Assembly (NCBI GenBank): GCA_016931365.1
Contig: JAFGEY010000301.1
Span: forward strand, 1-25,222
DNA: 25,222 nucleotides
Direction of reading: 5' to 3'
DNA from: Anaerolineae bacterium
Lineage (GTDB): Bacteria; Chloroflexota; Anaerolineae; JAFGEY01
Position numbers and translations under genes: made by a program. Under the pieces are notes generated by a model that saw nothing but the letters and a program-made list of their open reading frames with translations, had not been told where the DNA came from and ran no database searches. Positions 16,501 through 24,678 of this stretch are shown piece after piece (positions within the stretch are counted from its first letter, which is position 1; each line of letters opens with the position of its first letter).

Positions 16501-17037
16501 GGTGTACCGGCGGCGCTCTTTATGGCCCTCTCCCGCACGCTGATCCGCGTCGTTGCCCAGGATATTCTCAACCCGACCGAGGCGTTGGTACGCACCAACG
16601 ACCTGATCATTTCCGATACTCACTCGGACCTGTTTGTCACCGTCTTTTACGTCATCCTCGATCCCCAGAGCGGCGAAATCGTCTATGCCAACGGCGGGCA
16701 CAACCCGCCGCTGTTGGTGCGCCGCAGCGGTGAAGTAGAATCGCTGCGCGCGCGCGGCATCGTACTGGGCATTGTCTCGCCGATTCACCTGGAAGAGAAA
16801 CGGATGCGCCTGGAGCCCGGTGACTTGCTGCTGATGTACACCGACGGCATCACCGACGCGATCAATGAGAACGAAGAAGAATTTGGCACCGGGCATTTGG
16901 CCGATATCGTCAAGCAGTTGCGCGATCGCACACCCGATCAGGTCATTGCCGAAATCTATGATCGGGTGATGGCCTTTGCCGGCGATATGCCCCAATTCGA
17001 TGACTTTACACTCGTCGTGCTCAAGCGGGCAAGTTAA
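13546..17037 (+). CDS. Membrane PP2C (RsbU/SpoIIE-like) phosphatase with four GAF domains
   Basis: This is an 1163-residue signalling phosphatase. Residues 1 to about 235 form about six to seven membrane helices. Four GAF-type domains follow at about 255-402, 421-571, 580-745 and 752-905. The third and fourth look like a tandem duplication: both units open with QQE and TALLQVAEA, at residues 576 and 748. A coiled linker (QRELQVAREIQASFLPQ, from about 922) leads into the PP2C domain. There the metal-binding acids are GGDFYD (Asp963), ADVADKG (Asp981/984), YTDGITDA (Asp1100/1104) and FDDFT (Asp1152/1153), so it should be active. It would dephosphorylate the STAS protein in response to membrane or small-ligand signals. 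The start is TTG 13546, with GGAGG six bases upstream. The end is only 43 bases from the alpha-xylosidase gene. Confidence 0.93.
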   Translation: MSSTTRAWLLHLYRIGIGLSGIVLLIILARTIPWAEAGISLALFTLFSLIIKRAGFHIAPGVTHSLVGVVDAAVLLIFGAPAGALVATASCLAYLLLRTWRHQTSATRTEMLEIALFSSGLKALIALGAGAIYHWAGGSVLAEINSRDIWPLLALFVVWFAFDHLGWGISEFIHGGLEQVWAFLRTVWSTSLLVEFFPLWATVIIVFVYHQGNMFVFWLLAAGLVAVSLVVQRLSDMWERLQDRLTELTALSEIGRAIVSAQLDEDDLCELIYEQASNIVDTSSFHLGLFDGPNYELKISIQEDVRQQAQRFEGVADEGIIGWMRRSRLPLLVRDFEREMISLPARPSYNSERPPRSGVYVPLIAGDKAIGTLSIQSAKPAAFTQDHLRLLSVIGNQAAMAIEKERMYQLEQRRARQLALIESVGRKVTSILDLDALFSQVVRLVQETFGYYHVSILSTATDSDEVRFEAGTAEHLLRADLRIPLGQGIVGWVAEQGEPLLVNDVQSDARFIHDQNLSDTRAELAVPLMVEERVLGVLDVQSDVHGAFDEDDLFILQTLASQVAIAVEDARLYVAQQEDAWMTTALLQVAEATSRLSNLSDVLSTVVRLTPILTGVDRCGILLWDKTTRTFVPTQAYGIDEAHHTRFVTLQLAEQNVPALVQACQRQEPVLLSGEAIKAALPRSMIEAFDLENLLVLPLLARGETLGAMVVDYVETNAPFTARKVDMIAGIANQAAIAIENAQLYAVQQEEVYVSTALLQVAEAVRSLTELDDILSTIVRIAPILIGVEQCAILIRSADAFSLVQSFGLDDLEAQDLADAFLNLNSELVQVLLKGRPALSTQTGSDIYALGDNVTLVTDDLAVLALPLIAKGNVLGVMAVDYVGIPIHFVDRWLNILNGIADQTAIAIENTRLYRQEAERQRLQRELQVAREIQASFLPQTYPLLPGWEMDAFWQSASQVGGDFYDMFMLPDGRLGLVIADVADKGVPAALFMALSRTLIRVVAQDILNPTEALVRTNDLIISDTHSDLFVTVFYVILDPQSGEIVYANGGHNPPLLVRRSGEVESLRARGIVLGIVSPIHLEEKRMRLEPGDLLLMYTDGITDAINENEEEFGTGHLADIVKQLRDRTPDQVIAEIYDRVMAFAGDMPQFDDFTLVVLKRAS

Positions 17038-17080
17038 TGCAAGTATATTTTAGTCGAGATAAACCTGGGAAGGAATAAAA

Positions 17081-19507
17081 ATGAAATTCACCAATGGGTA
17101 TTGGCAAATGCGCCCCGGTGTTACGCCCTATTACGCTGCCCACGCTTACGAGGTGGAAGCTAACGCCGACTCACTCACTGTTTACGCGCCGATCAAACAG
17201 GTCACTCACCGCAGCCACACATCTGATCAGCCTTTGCTGACCGTACGCCTGTCGTCGCCGGCCGAGAATGTGATCCATGTACAGATGTATCATCACAAGG
17301 GCGGTCCGGCTCCCCGGCCGCAGTTCGAGATCAAGCCGCAGCCGACGCCACAAGTCCAGATTGCCAATGACGCGCAGGCGGCTACGCTGACCAGCGGGCG
17401 GCTGACCGTGCGTGTGGACAAGGTCGACGGCTGGAAGATCGAGTTCAAGGATGGCGACAAGCTCATTACCCACAGCGGTTGGCGGGCGGCAGGCTTTCTA
17501 GATACGCCTGAAGGGCACTTTATCCACGAGCAATTGGGCCTCGGCGTCGGCGAGTGCGTCTATGGCCTGGGCGAGCGGTTTACGGCCCTGGTCAAAAACG
17601 GGCAGGCGGTGGACATATGGAACGCCGACGGCGGCACAGCCAGCGAGCAGGCTTACAAGAGCATCCCCTTTTACCTGACCAATCGCGGCTATGGCGTGTG
17701 GGTCAATCACCCGGAAAAGGTGTCTTTTGAAGTGGCCTCAGAAAGGGTCGAACGCGTCCAATTCAGCGTGCCGGGCGAATGTCTGGAGTATTTCCTCATC
17801 TATGGGCCGACGCCCAAGCAAGTGATCGAGCGTTACACGGCCCTCACCGGGCGGCCTGCCCTGCTGCCGGCCTGGTCCTTTGGCCTCTGGCTGTCCACCT
17901 CGTTCACCACCAATTATGATGAAGAAACCGTTGTCAGCTTTATCCAGGGCATGGCCGACCGCGACCTGCCGCTGCACGTGTTTCACTTTGACTGTTTCTG
18001 GATGAAAGAGTTTCACTGGTGCGATTTCGAGTGGGATCGGCGCGTGTTTCCCGATCCGGCGGGCATGCTGAAACGGCTCAAGGCGCGCGGCCTCAAAATC
18101 TGCGTCTGGATCAACCCGTACATCGCGCAGCAATCCGCGCTCTTTGACGAGGGAATGAAACATGGCTACCTGCTCGAACGACCAGATGGCGACGGACAGA
18201 AAACGTCCGTTTGGCAGTGGGATTTGTGGCAGGCGGGGATGGGCGTTGTAGATTTTACCAACCCGGCGGCATGCCGCTGGTACGGCGACAAGCTGCGCGC
18301 GCTGGTGGACATGGGCGTGGACTGTTTCAAGACCGACTTTGGCGAGCGCATCCCAACCGACGTGATCTACCATGATGGCTCAAACCCGCTCAAGATGCAC
18401 AACTATTATTCATATCTGTACAATAAAACGGTATTTGAGGTATTGGAAGAGAAACTGGGCAAAGGCGAGGCGGTTGTCTTTGCGCGTTCAGCGACGACCG
18501 GCGGCCAGCAGTTTCCCGTCCACTGGGGCGGCGACAACACGGCCACGTTCGAGTCTATGGCCGAGAGCCTGCGCGGCGGGCTGTCACTGTGCCTGTCGGG
18601 GTTCAGTTTTTGGAGCCATGACATTGGCGGGTTCGAGCAGACGGCGTCGCCGGATGTGTACAAGCGCTGGTGCGCGTTCGGGCTGCTCTCGTCGCACAGT
18701 CGGCTGCACGGCAGCAGTTCCTACCGCGTGCCCTGGCTATTCGACGAAACCGGAACATCCGGCCCGACCGCCGTCGCCACGTCAGGAAGGGCGAGCGACG
18801 GCGTCACTGCAAGTGACGCATTGCGCTTTTTCACCAAGCTCAAGTGCCGCCTGATGCCCTACCTGTTTGGCACAGCCATCCAGGCGCACCAAAGCGGCGT
18901 GCCGGCGATGCGCGCGATGATCCTCGAATTCCCCACCGATCCAGGTTGCGACACCCTCGACCGGCAGTATATGCTCGGCCCGTCGTTGCTCGTCGCCCCG
19001 GTCTTTTCACCCAGTGGGGCAGTGGATTATTACCTGCCGCAAGGGCGATGGACTCACTTTTTGAGCGGTGAGGTGGTCGATGGTGGGCGCTGGGTGCGCG
19101 AGCAGCACGGCTACCTCAGCCTGCCGCTGCTGGCCCGGCCCAACGCGATTGTGCCCGTCGGTGCGGACGAGCACAAGCCCGACTATGACTATGCTGACGG
19201 CGTGACCTTTCACGTTTTCGAGCTGGAAGACGGCGCGACGGCCTCGGCCTCCGTGCCGACGCTCAAAGGCGGGGTGGCGATGACGCTTGAGGCCAGCCGG
19301 ACGGGGCAGCAGGTGCGCATCCAGGCCCAAGGGGAATCGGCGGGCTGGTCGGTACTGCTGCGCGGCGTCCAAACAGTGCGAGGAGTTGAGGGCGGCGCGG
19401 CGCAGGCCGATCCACTGGGTACGCAGATCATCCCGGCGGCGGGAGTGACCGCTTTGACCGTTGAACTAAAATGGGGGGACCCGGGTTTTGGCAAGCAAGC
19501 TTGCTGA
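17081..19507 (+). CDS. yicI: Alpha-xylosidase, GH31 (YicI-like)
   Basis: This 808-residue glycoside hydrolase family 31 enzyme closely follows YicI, which removes alpha-1,6-xylose from xyloglucan-type oligosaccharides such as isoprimeverose units. The nucleophile is Asp419 in KTDFGERIPTDV, a motif typical of the xylosidase subgroup, and the acid/base is Asp485 in WGGDNTATFESM. There is no signal peptide, so action is cytoplasmic. It is somewhat longer than E. coli YicI (772). Part of the excess is an insertion of about 20 residues after RVPWLFDE (about 557-578), rich in Gly, Ser, Thr and Ala and encoded by a palindromic stretch. The last residues (DPGFGKQAC) are encoded by an intergenic-type palindrome. 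GGAAGGA precedes ATG 17081. It heads the sugar gene cluster. Confidence 0.93.
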   Translation: MKFTNGYWQMRPGVTPYYAAHAYEVEANADSLTVYAPIKQVTHRSHTSDQPLLTVRLSSPAENVIHVQMYHHKGGPAPRPQFEIKPQPTPQVQIANDAQAATLTSGRLTVRVDKVDGWKIEFKDGDKLITHSGWRAAGFLDTPEGHFIHEQLGLGVGECVYGLGERFTALVKNGQAVDIWNADGGTASEQAYKSIPFYLTNRGYGVWVNHPEKVSFEVASERVERVQFSVPGECLEYFLIYGPTPKQVIERYTALTGRPALLPAWSFGLWLSTSFTTNYDEETVVSFIQGMADRDLPLHVFHFDCFWMKEFHWCDFEWDRRVFPDPAGMLKRLKARGLKICVWINPYIAQQSALFDEGMKHGYLLERPDGDGQKTSVWQWDLWQAGMGVVDFTNPAACRWYGDKLRALVDMGVDCFKTDFGERIPTDVIYHDGSNPLKMHNYYSYLYNKTVFEVLEEKLGKGEAVVFARSATTGGQQFPVHWGGDNTATFESMAESLRGGLSLCLSGFSFWSHDIGGFEQTASPDVYKRWCAFGLLSSHSRLHGSSSYRVPWLFDETGTSGPTAVATSGRASDGVTASDALRFFTKLKCRLMPYLFGTAIQAHQSGVPAMRAMILEFPTDPGCDTLDRQYMLGPSLLVAPVFSPSGAVDYYLPQGRWTHFLSGEVVDGGRWVREQHGYLSLPLLARPNAIVPVGADEHKPDYDYADGVTFHVFELEDGATASASVPTLKGGVAMTLEASRTGQQVRIQAQGESAGWSVLLRGVQTVRGVEGGAAQADPLGTQIIPAAGVTALTVELKWGDPGFGKQAC
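18770..18819. repeat. Palindromic insertion inside the alpha-xylosidase gene
   Basis: GCCGTCGC (18770-18777) and GCGACGGC (18795-18802) are perfect complements. Overlapping that, GCGTCACT (18801-18808) and AGTGACGC (18812-18819) form a second stem with a 3-nt loop. They coincide with the extra residues that YicI lacks at this place, and the reading frame is kept. Confidence 0.45.
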
Positions 19508-19520
19508 CAAAAACCCGGGT
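19479..19520. repeat. Palindromic repeat between alpha-xylosidase and beta-galactosidase genes
   Basis: ACCCGGGTTTT (19479-19489) and AAAACCCGGGT (19510-19520) form a perfect 11-bp inverted repeat around an inner palindrome AGCAAGCTTGCT. The right arm reads GACAAAAACCCGGGTTCT, almost the same as GACAAAAACCTGGTTTCT in the palindrome near 24126. The alpha-xylosidase stop codon lies inside it. Confidence 0.65.
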
Positions 19521-19546
19521 TCTTGGACCAAATGGAGAGAAAGCCA

Positions 19547-21931
19547 ATGAATCTGGAACCAAGACAGCACCTTTTGTTTGATCAGGACTGGCGCTTTGCG
19601 CGGGGCGATCTCCCCGGCGCAGAGGCCGCCGCGTTCGACGACGCCGGCTGGCGCTCGCTCGATCTGCCGCACGACTGGAGCATCGAAGGGCCGTTCAGCG
19701 AAGACGCGCCGTGCGGCGGAGGCGGCGGTTCCCTGCCCGGCGGGATCGGCTGGTATCGAAAACGGTTTACCCTGTCGGATCAGGATCGAGATAAAAAAGC
19801 CATCCTCCAGTTTGACGGCGTGTACAAGAATTGCGCCGTGTGGCTCAACGGCCAGCGCCTCGGCTTTCATCCCTACGGATACACCAGTTTTCATTACGAT
19901 ATCACGCCTTATCTAAATCTTGGTGAACAGGAGAATGTCCTCGCCGTGCGCGTCGACAATTCGCAGCAGCCTGACGCGCGCTGGTACAGCGGCTCGGGCA
20001 TCTATCGCCACGTCTGGCTGACTCTCACCGACGCGCCGCACGTCGCCCACTGGGGCGTCTTTGTGCGCACGCCAGTGGTTTCCGAGTCAGTGGCGCGAGT
20101 CGAAGTGCTGACCGGGGTCCAAAATGACGGCGACGCGCCCCGTGACTGTGTGCTGATCACCACTGTCGTCGACGCGGGTGGAAAAGTCGCCGGTACGGCA
20201 GAGAGCCGCCATCCTCTCGCGCCGGGCCAGACGCACGAGTTTGTGCAGCGGATCAGGGTGACGCAGCCGCACCTGTGGTCGGTTGAGGATCCCTACCTCT
20301 ACCGTGTGCAGAGCGCGGTCAAGTGCGGCGAGCAGGTGGTCGATCGCTACGAGACGCCGCTGGGCATCCGCACGGCTGAATTCGACGCCGACCGCGGCTT
20401 TTTGCTGAACGGCGAACAGGTCAAAATCAACGGCGTCTGCCTGCACCACGACGGCGGCTGCGTCGGCGCGGCGGTGCCGGAGCGCGTCTGGGAGCGACGG
20501 CTCCAAATGCTCAAGGCGATGGGCTGCAATGGCATCCGCTCCAGCCACTACCCGCCCGCGCCCGAGTTCCTCGACCTGTGCGACCGGATGGGTTTCCTGG
20601 TAATGGACGAAAATTTCGACGAGTGGCGGATGGGCAAATTTGCCTACGGCTACCACGACGATTTTGACCGGTGGGCGATTGCCGACACGGCCAGCATGGT
20701 GCGCCGCGACCGCAATCACCCCAGCATCGTGATCTGGAGCGTGGGCAACGAGATTCCCGAGCAGACGGTGCCGGAAGGCGTCGAAATCCTCAAGACGCTG
20801 ATCGACGTGGTACATCGGGAGGACCCCACCCGCCCGGTCACGTCGGCCTGCGACAACATTGCCGCGCACATCCCGGCGACGGACGCCTTTCTCGACGCGC
20901 TCGACGTGGTCGGCTACAACTATGTCGATCGCTGGGCGGAGCGGCGCGAACTGTGCTACAGCATCGACCGGCACCGCTATCCCCGGCGTAAGATGATCGG
21001 CACCGAGAACACGTCGGTGGCCGGCGTGCGCGGCGAATATGATCTCGAGCAGGCGCAAGGCTGGCACGGGCCGTACCACACACGCATGATCCAGGCCGAG
21101 CAGGTGTGGAAATTCACCCGCCTGTACGATTACGTGGCTGGCGATTTCATGTGGACGGGCATCGATTACCTGGGCGAGGTGCGCTGGCCGGCCAAAAACA
21201 CCTCTTGCGGGCCGATCGACCTGTGCGGGTTCCCCAAGGACGAGTTTTACTTTTACCAGAGCCAGTGGACGAGCGCGCCGATGCTGCATATCCTGCCACA
21301 CTGGACATGGCCAGGCCGCGAGGGTGAGGTGATCCCGGTGATCGGCTACACCAACTGCGACAGCGTGGAACTGTTTCTGAACGAGCGTTCCTTTGGTGAG
21401 CAGGTTTTGTCCTTCCCGCGCTACGGGATGGACCCGAGCAAAGGGTGGGGTGAGCAGGATCGGGCGGCCTTTGTGAATCCCATCACCGCCGACCTGCACG
21501 CGCGCTGGACGGTGCCCTATGCGCCGGGCGTGCTCAAAGCAGTGGGCAAGCGCCACGGCGAGGTGGTCTGCGTGTGCGAGCGGGTCACCGCCGGGCCGGC
21601 AGCGCAGATCAAACTGACCGCCGACCGGGAGGCCATCGCCGCCGATGGGCGCGACGTGGTGCACCTCACCGTGCAAATCCTCGACGCGCAGGGCAACCCG
21701 GCGCCTGCAGCAGACGAACTGATTTCGTTTGACGTGCAGGGGCCGGGACGGATCATCGGCGTGGACAACGGTGACCCGATCAGCCACGAGCCGTTCCAGT
21801 CGAACCAGCGGCGGGCGTTCAACGGGCTGTGCCTGGCCATCGTGCAGTCGACGACGGAGGCAGGCCAGATCGAGGTCACGGCCAGCGCGCCCGGACTTGA
21901 GGCCGGGCGCAGCATCATCAAAACAAAGTGA
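19547..21931 (+). CDS. Beta-galactosidase-type GH2 glycoside hydrolase
   Basis: This 794-residue family 2 enzyme shows the full order of parts. The N-terminal jelly-roll sugar-binding domain spans about 15-185 (DLPHDWSIEGPF; GWYRKRF; VWLNGQRLG). An Ig-like domain spans about 190-290, and the TIM barrel about 300-600 has acid/base Glu402 in SVGNEIPEQ and nucleophile Glu487 in GTENTS. C-terminal Ig-like domains of the DUF4982 and GH2 C5 kind span about 610-790. There is no signal peptide. The barrel and tail layout matches bacterial beta-galactosidases, but GH2 also holds beta-glucuronidases and others, so substrate is likely, not proven. ATG 19547 is preferred for its GGAGAG site. With the adjoining alpha-xylosidase it fits trimming of galactosylated xyloglucan oligosaccharides. 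Confidence 0.9.
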   Translation: MNLEPRQHLLFDQDWRFARGDLPGAEAAAFDDAGWRSLDLPHDWSIEGPFSEDAPCGGGGGSLPGGIGWYRKRFTLSDQDRDKKAILQFDGVYKNCAVWLNGQRLGFHPYGYTSFHYDITPYLNLGEQENVLAVRVDNSQQPDARWYSGSGIYRHVWLTLTDAPHVAHWGVFVRTPVVSESVARVEVLTGVQNDGDAPRDCVLITTVVDAGGKVAGTAESRHPLAPGQTHEFVQRIRVTQPHLWSVEDPYLYRVQSAVKCGEQVVDRYETPLGIRTAEFDADRGFLLNGEQVKINGVCLHHDGGCVGAAVPERVWERRLQMLKAMGCNGIRSSHYPPAPEFLDLCDRMGFLVMDENFDEWRMGKFAYGYHDDFDRWAIADTASMVRRDRNHPSIVIWSVGNEIPEQTVPEGVEILKTLIDVVHREDPTRPVTSACDNIAAHIPATDAFLDALDVVGYNYVDRWAERRELCYSIDRHRYPRRKMIGTENTSVAGVRGEYDLEQAQGWHGPYHTRMIQAEQVWKFTRLYDYVAGDFMWTGIDYLGEVRWPAKNTSCGPIDLCGFPKDEFYFYQSQWTSAPMLHILPHWTWPGREGEVIPVIGYTNCDSVELFLNERSFGEQVLSFPRYGMDPSKGWGEQDRAAFVNPITADLHARWTVPYAPGVLKAVGKRHGEVVCVCERVTAGPAAQIKLTADREAIAADGRDVVHLTVQILDAQGNPAPAADELISFDVQGPGRIIGVDNGDPISHEPFQSNQRRAFNGLCLAIVQSTTEAGQIEVTASAPGLEAGRSIIKTK

Positions 21932-21956
21932 CAATCTTTATCAAAGGAGAATATAG

Positions 21957-22994
21957 ATGAGCGAACAAATTCGTGTCGGTATTGCCGGGCAGGGGCGCAG
22001 CGGCTGGGGCATCCACGCCCGGCTGATCGAGCCACTGGACGAGTTATTCAAGGTCGTGGCCGTCGCCGACCGGCTGGAAAGCCGTCAACAGGAAGCGGCG
22101 GCGCGCCTGGGCTGCCGTACCTACAGCGATCTGGAGTCGATGCTGCAAGACGACGAGGTCGAGCTGGTGGTCAACTCGCTGCCCAGCCACCTCCACCCCG
22201 ACGGCAGCATCAAGGCCCTGCGAGCGGGCAAGCACGTCGTCTGCGAAAAACCGATGGCGGCGCGGGTCGCCGATGCAGACCGCATGATCGCGGCGGCCCA
22301 GCAGGCCGGCCGCGTGCTGACCATCTTTCAGAACTACCGCTATGACGCGGATTTTGTCAAGGTGCAGGAGGTGATCGCTTCCGGCAAGTTGGGCCGTATC
22401 GTGCAGATCCGCACCGCCTGGCATGGCTTTGGCCGCCGCTGGGACTGGCAAACGCTGCAAAAATACGACGGCGGCAGCCTGAACAACACCGGCCCGCACC
22501 CTATCGATATGTCATTGCTGCTCTTTGGTCCCACCAAGCCGGAGGTGTTTTGCCATCTGGAACGGGTGATGACCCTGGGCGACGCCGAAGATCACGTCAA
22601 GCTCATTTTGCACGGCCCCGGCGCGCCGATGGTCGAGGTCGAGATCACCAGCGCGTGCGCCTACGGGCAAGATATGTGGCTGGTGATGGGCGCGCAGGGC
22701 ACGCTGTCCGGCTCGCGCCGCGAACTGCGCTGGAAATATATCGACCCGGCCCGATTCGAGCCCCGCCAGGTCGATGAACGGCCGACGCCGGATCGCAGCT
22801 ATAACCGGGAAACGCTCGACTGGACCGAGGAGACGTGGACCAGCGCCGAACACACCGGTCCCGGTCACACCGGCTTTTACCTCGACCTGTATGAGAGCAT
22901 CCGGCACGGCAAGCCGCTGGCGATCACCCCGGAAAGCGTGCGCCGGCAGGTTGAGGTGTTGGAAGAGTGCCATCGGCGCTGCCCGCGTCCATAA
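21957..22994 (+). CDS. Gfo/Idh/MocA family oxidoreductase
   Basis: This 345-residue NAD(P)-dependent sugar or cyclitol dehydrogenase has an N-terminal Rossmann fold with the glycine-rich turn GIAGQGRSGWG. The catalytic lysine motif CEKPMA follows (Lys98). The C-terminal sheet domain includes GGSLNNTGPHPIDMSLLLFG, where the His corresponds to the usual active-site residue. AAAGGAG precedes ATG 21957, 25 bases after the GH2 gene, so it is in the same operon. The family oxidises or reduces a ring or chain hydroxyl of sugars, inositols or sugar acids; the substrate is unknown here. Confidence 0.92.
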   Translation: MSEQIRVGIAGQGRSGWGIHARLIEPLDELFKVVAVADRLESRQQEAAARLGCRTYSDLESMLQDDEVELVVNSLPSHLHPDGSIKALRAGKHVVCEKPMAARVADADRMIAAAQQAGRVLTIFQNYRYDADFVKVQEVIASGKLGRIVQIRTAWHGFGRRWDWQTLQKYDGGSLNNTGPHPIDMSLLLFGPTKPEVFCHLERVMTLGDAEDHVKLILHGPGAPMVEVEITSACAYGQDMWLVMGAQGTLSGSRRELRWKYIDPARFEPRQVDERPTPDRSYNRETLDWTEETWTSAEHTGPGHTGFYLDLYESIRHGKPLAITPESVRRQVEVLEECHRRCPRP

Positions 22995-23017
22995 TCACCT
23001 TCCAGTAGAGGATATCG

Positions 23018-24088
23018 ATGAAAATCCATCCGCTGTTGAACGACCCACAAGCCGTGTTGATCGTCCACCTGCCGCCCTCGAACCCGGTCTGTGATCAGGA
23101 TTACCGCCGCACCGCCGAAAAAGCGTTGGCGGCGATGCAGATCGAATTGGAGGGCGAAAATGCCGTCATCAAGCCGAACGTGACCGTCGGCGAACTGTAT
23201 GCCGATCCCGACTCGGGCATCACTACCCACCCGAGTTTCGTCTGGGCGATGGTCGATTATCTGGGCCAGCATGGCGCGCGGCAAGGCGGCATCTATATCC
23301 TCGAAGACCCCCGCAACAGCAACGACAGCGAACCCCGTCACTGGCGCGGCACCGGCTATGACGAGATGGCCGCGCAGGCCGGGGTCAAGCTGCGCTGCCC
23401 CAACGCCCATTCCTGTGTCAAAAAGCCCGTCCCCAAGCCGCTGGCCCGGTCCGAACTGCCGGTGAGCCGACTGGCCGTCGCGCCGAACACTGTGCTGTTC
23501 AACGTGCCCAAGCTCAAAACGCACAACCTGGCCCTCACCACGCTGTGCCTCAAAAACCTGATGGGCGTGGTGGACGTGTTTGAACGCCACTTTTGCGCTC
23601 AGGCCTGGCAGGAACTGCCGGAGGAGGTGAGGTCGAATCCTCGCCCGCGCCACGAATGGCTGGATCGGGCCACGCATAAGCGCTGGCAGGAAGGGCTGGC
23701 CCGTCGCCTGGTCGACACGGCGCGAGTGGTCACGCCGCAGCTCAACCTGGTCGAAGGGGTGGTGGGCCGCGAAGGCACCGGCTTTCAGCGGGGGCTCAAT
23801 CGTTCACTTGGATTGGCCGTGGCCGGGATCAACATGGTCGCCGTCGACAGCGTAGCCAGCTATCTGATGGGCTTTGACCCGCAGCAGTTGATCTATCTGC
23901 GCGTGGCCGCCGCGGCCGGCCTGGGCACAAACGACCTGGCGCAGTTGCGCATCTATGCTGTGCAGGACGAGGCCATCGTGCCATGCCCGGACGTCGACGC
24001 ACTGCGCGCGCAGCCGCCCTTTCGGGTTATCTCTGGCCTGGCCGGTGAGGAAAACTGGCTCGACGAGGCAAAAGTTTTTGCACTCTAG
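23018..24088 (+). CDS. DUF362 domain protein
   Basis: This 356-residue protein has the marks of DUF362: AVIKPNVTVGE, a TTHPSFVWAMVDYL segment, FNVPKLKTHNLALTTLCLKNLMGVV, and NLVEGVVGREGTGFQRG followed by AVAGINMVAVDSVASYLMGFDP. Some DUF362 proteins carry a C-terminal ferredoxin-type cluster; no CxxCxxC pattern is present here, so a bound 4Fe-4S cluster of that kind is unlikely. The biochemical role of the domain is not settled. It begins 23 bases after the oxidoreductase stop with a weak ribosome site (AGAGGAT), and is followed by a palindromic repeat and the next gene. Confidence 0.85.
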   Translation: MKIHPLLNDPQAVLIVHLPPSNPVCDQDYRRTAEKALAAMQIELEGENAVIKPNVTVGELYADPDSGITTHPSFVWAMVDYLGQHGARQGGIYILEDPRNSNDSEPRHWRGTGYDEMAAQAGVKLRCPNAHSCVKKPVPKPLARSELPVSRLAVAPNTVLFNVPKLKTHNLALTTLCLKNLMGVVDVFERHFCAQAWQELPEEVRSNPRPRHEWLDRATHKRWQEGLARRLVDTARVVTPQLNLVEGVVGREGTGFQRGLNRSLGLAVAGINMVAVDSVASYLMGFDPQQLIYLRVAAAAGLGTNDLAQLRIYAVQDEAIVPCPDVDALRAQPPFRVISGLAGEENWLDEAKVFAL

Positions 24089-24093
24089 CACAA

Positions 24094-24126
24094 AGAAGCC
24101 AGGTTTTCGACAAAAACCTGGTTTCT
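24094..24126. repeat. Palindromic repeat after the DUF362 gene
   Basis: AGAAGCCAGGTTTT (24094-24107) pairs with AAAACCTGGTTTCT (24113-24126), 14 bp with one G-T pair, around the loop CGACA. The right arm is nearly identical to that of the palindrome at 19479-19520. There is no T-run in the transcription direction. Confidence 0.65.
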
Positions 24127-24147
24127 CCCCCAAAAGGAGATAATCAA

Positions 24148-24678
24148 ATGCCGTTCAACATCAAAAAACGTGGTAAACTGACCTATTATTACAACGGCGA
24201 CCACCCGGTGCTGTCGGCGTTGGTGACGGAGGTGCAGCCGGACGGCGACCTCAAGATTTATTTCGCCGGATTGACCGGCGGCTATTCGGCCAAGAGCGTG
24301 CTGGGCCTGGACGAGTTGGTGACGATGGACCCGCACCGCGAAATCCCGCTGGTGTTCAAGTGTTGGGAGCTGTGGCTGCAAGAGGCCGGCATCTGCGACT
24401 CGCTAAAAAACGTGGATTTCATCGAAGTACACGCCTTTGGCTGCCAGCCCAAGTCGCCCAACCCGCTGGTCGATCCGCTCGGCTACGCGGCGGAACAGGA
24501 TCGCTTGCGCGCCGCCTACGCCGAGGCCTACTGCGCCTTTTTCCGCGACTATTTGCCCGACAACGGCGTGCCCGCTCGCTTTACCGTACATCTGCTCGAC
24601 GTGCCCGACAAAGCCGCGTCCTATGAATTCTACAGCACCGCGCTCTACCAACGGGCGCTGCAAGAGGAGTCAAAATGA
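24148..24678 (+). CDS. Unrecognised 176-aa protein
   Basis: I do not recognise this family. The protein is soluble, 176 residues, with no signal peptide or membrane helix. The first 60 residues look like a beta-rich domain (KLTYYYNG; LKIYFAGLTGGYSA). The rest is mixed alpha/beta with a helical stretch (EQDRLRAAYAEAYCAFFRDYLP) and a strand ARFTVHLLDV. Cysteines are few and unpaired in pattern. ATG 24148 has AAAGGAG about eight bases upstream. Its stop overlaps the start of the amidohydrolase gene (ATGA), so the two are translationally coupled and probably work together. Confidence 0.8.
   Translation: MPFNIKKRGKLTYYYNGDHPVLSALVTEVQPDGDLKIYFAGLTGGYSAKSVLGLDELVTMDPHREIPLVFKCWELWLQEAGICDSLKNVDFIEVHAFGCQPKSPNPLVDPLGYAAEQDRLRAAYAEAYCAFFRDYLPDNGVPARFTVHLLDVPDKAASYEFYSTALYQRALQEESK

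Noticed and set aside
20087..21934. 615-codon open frame on the minus strand
   Set aside because: It lies fully antisense to a GH2 gene with intact catalytic motifs; its composition (rich in His, Arg, Val, Asp) is that of a shadow frame in GC-rich DNA.
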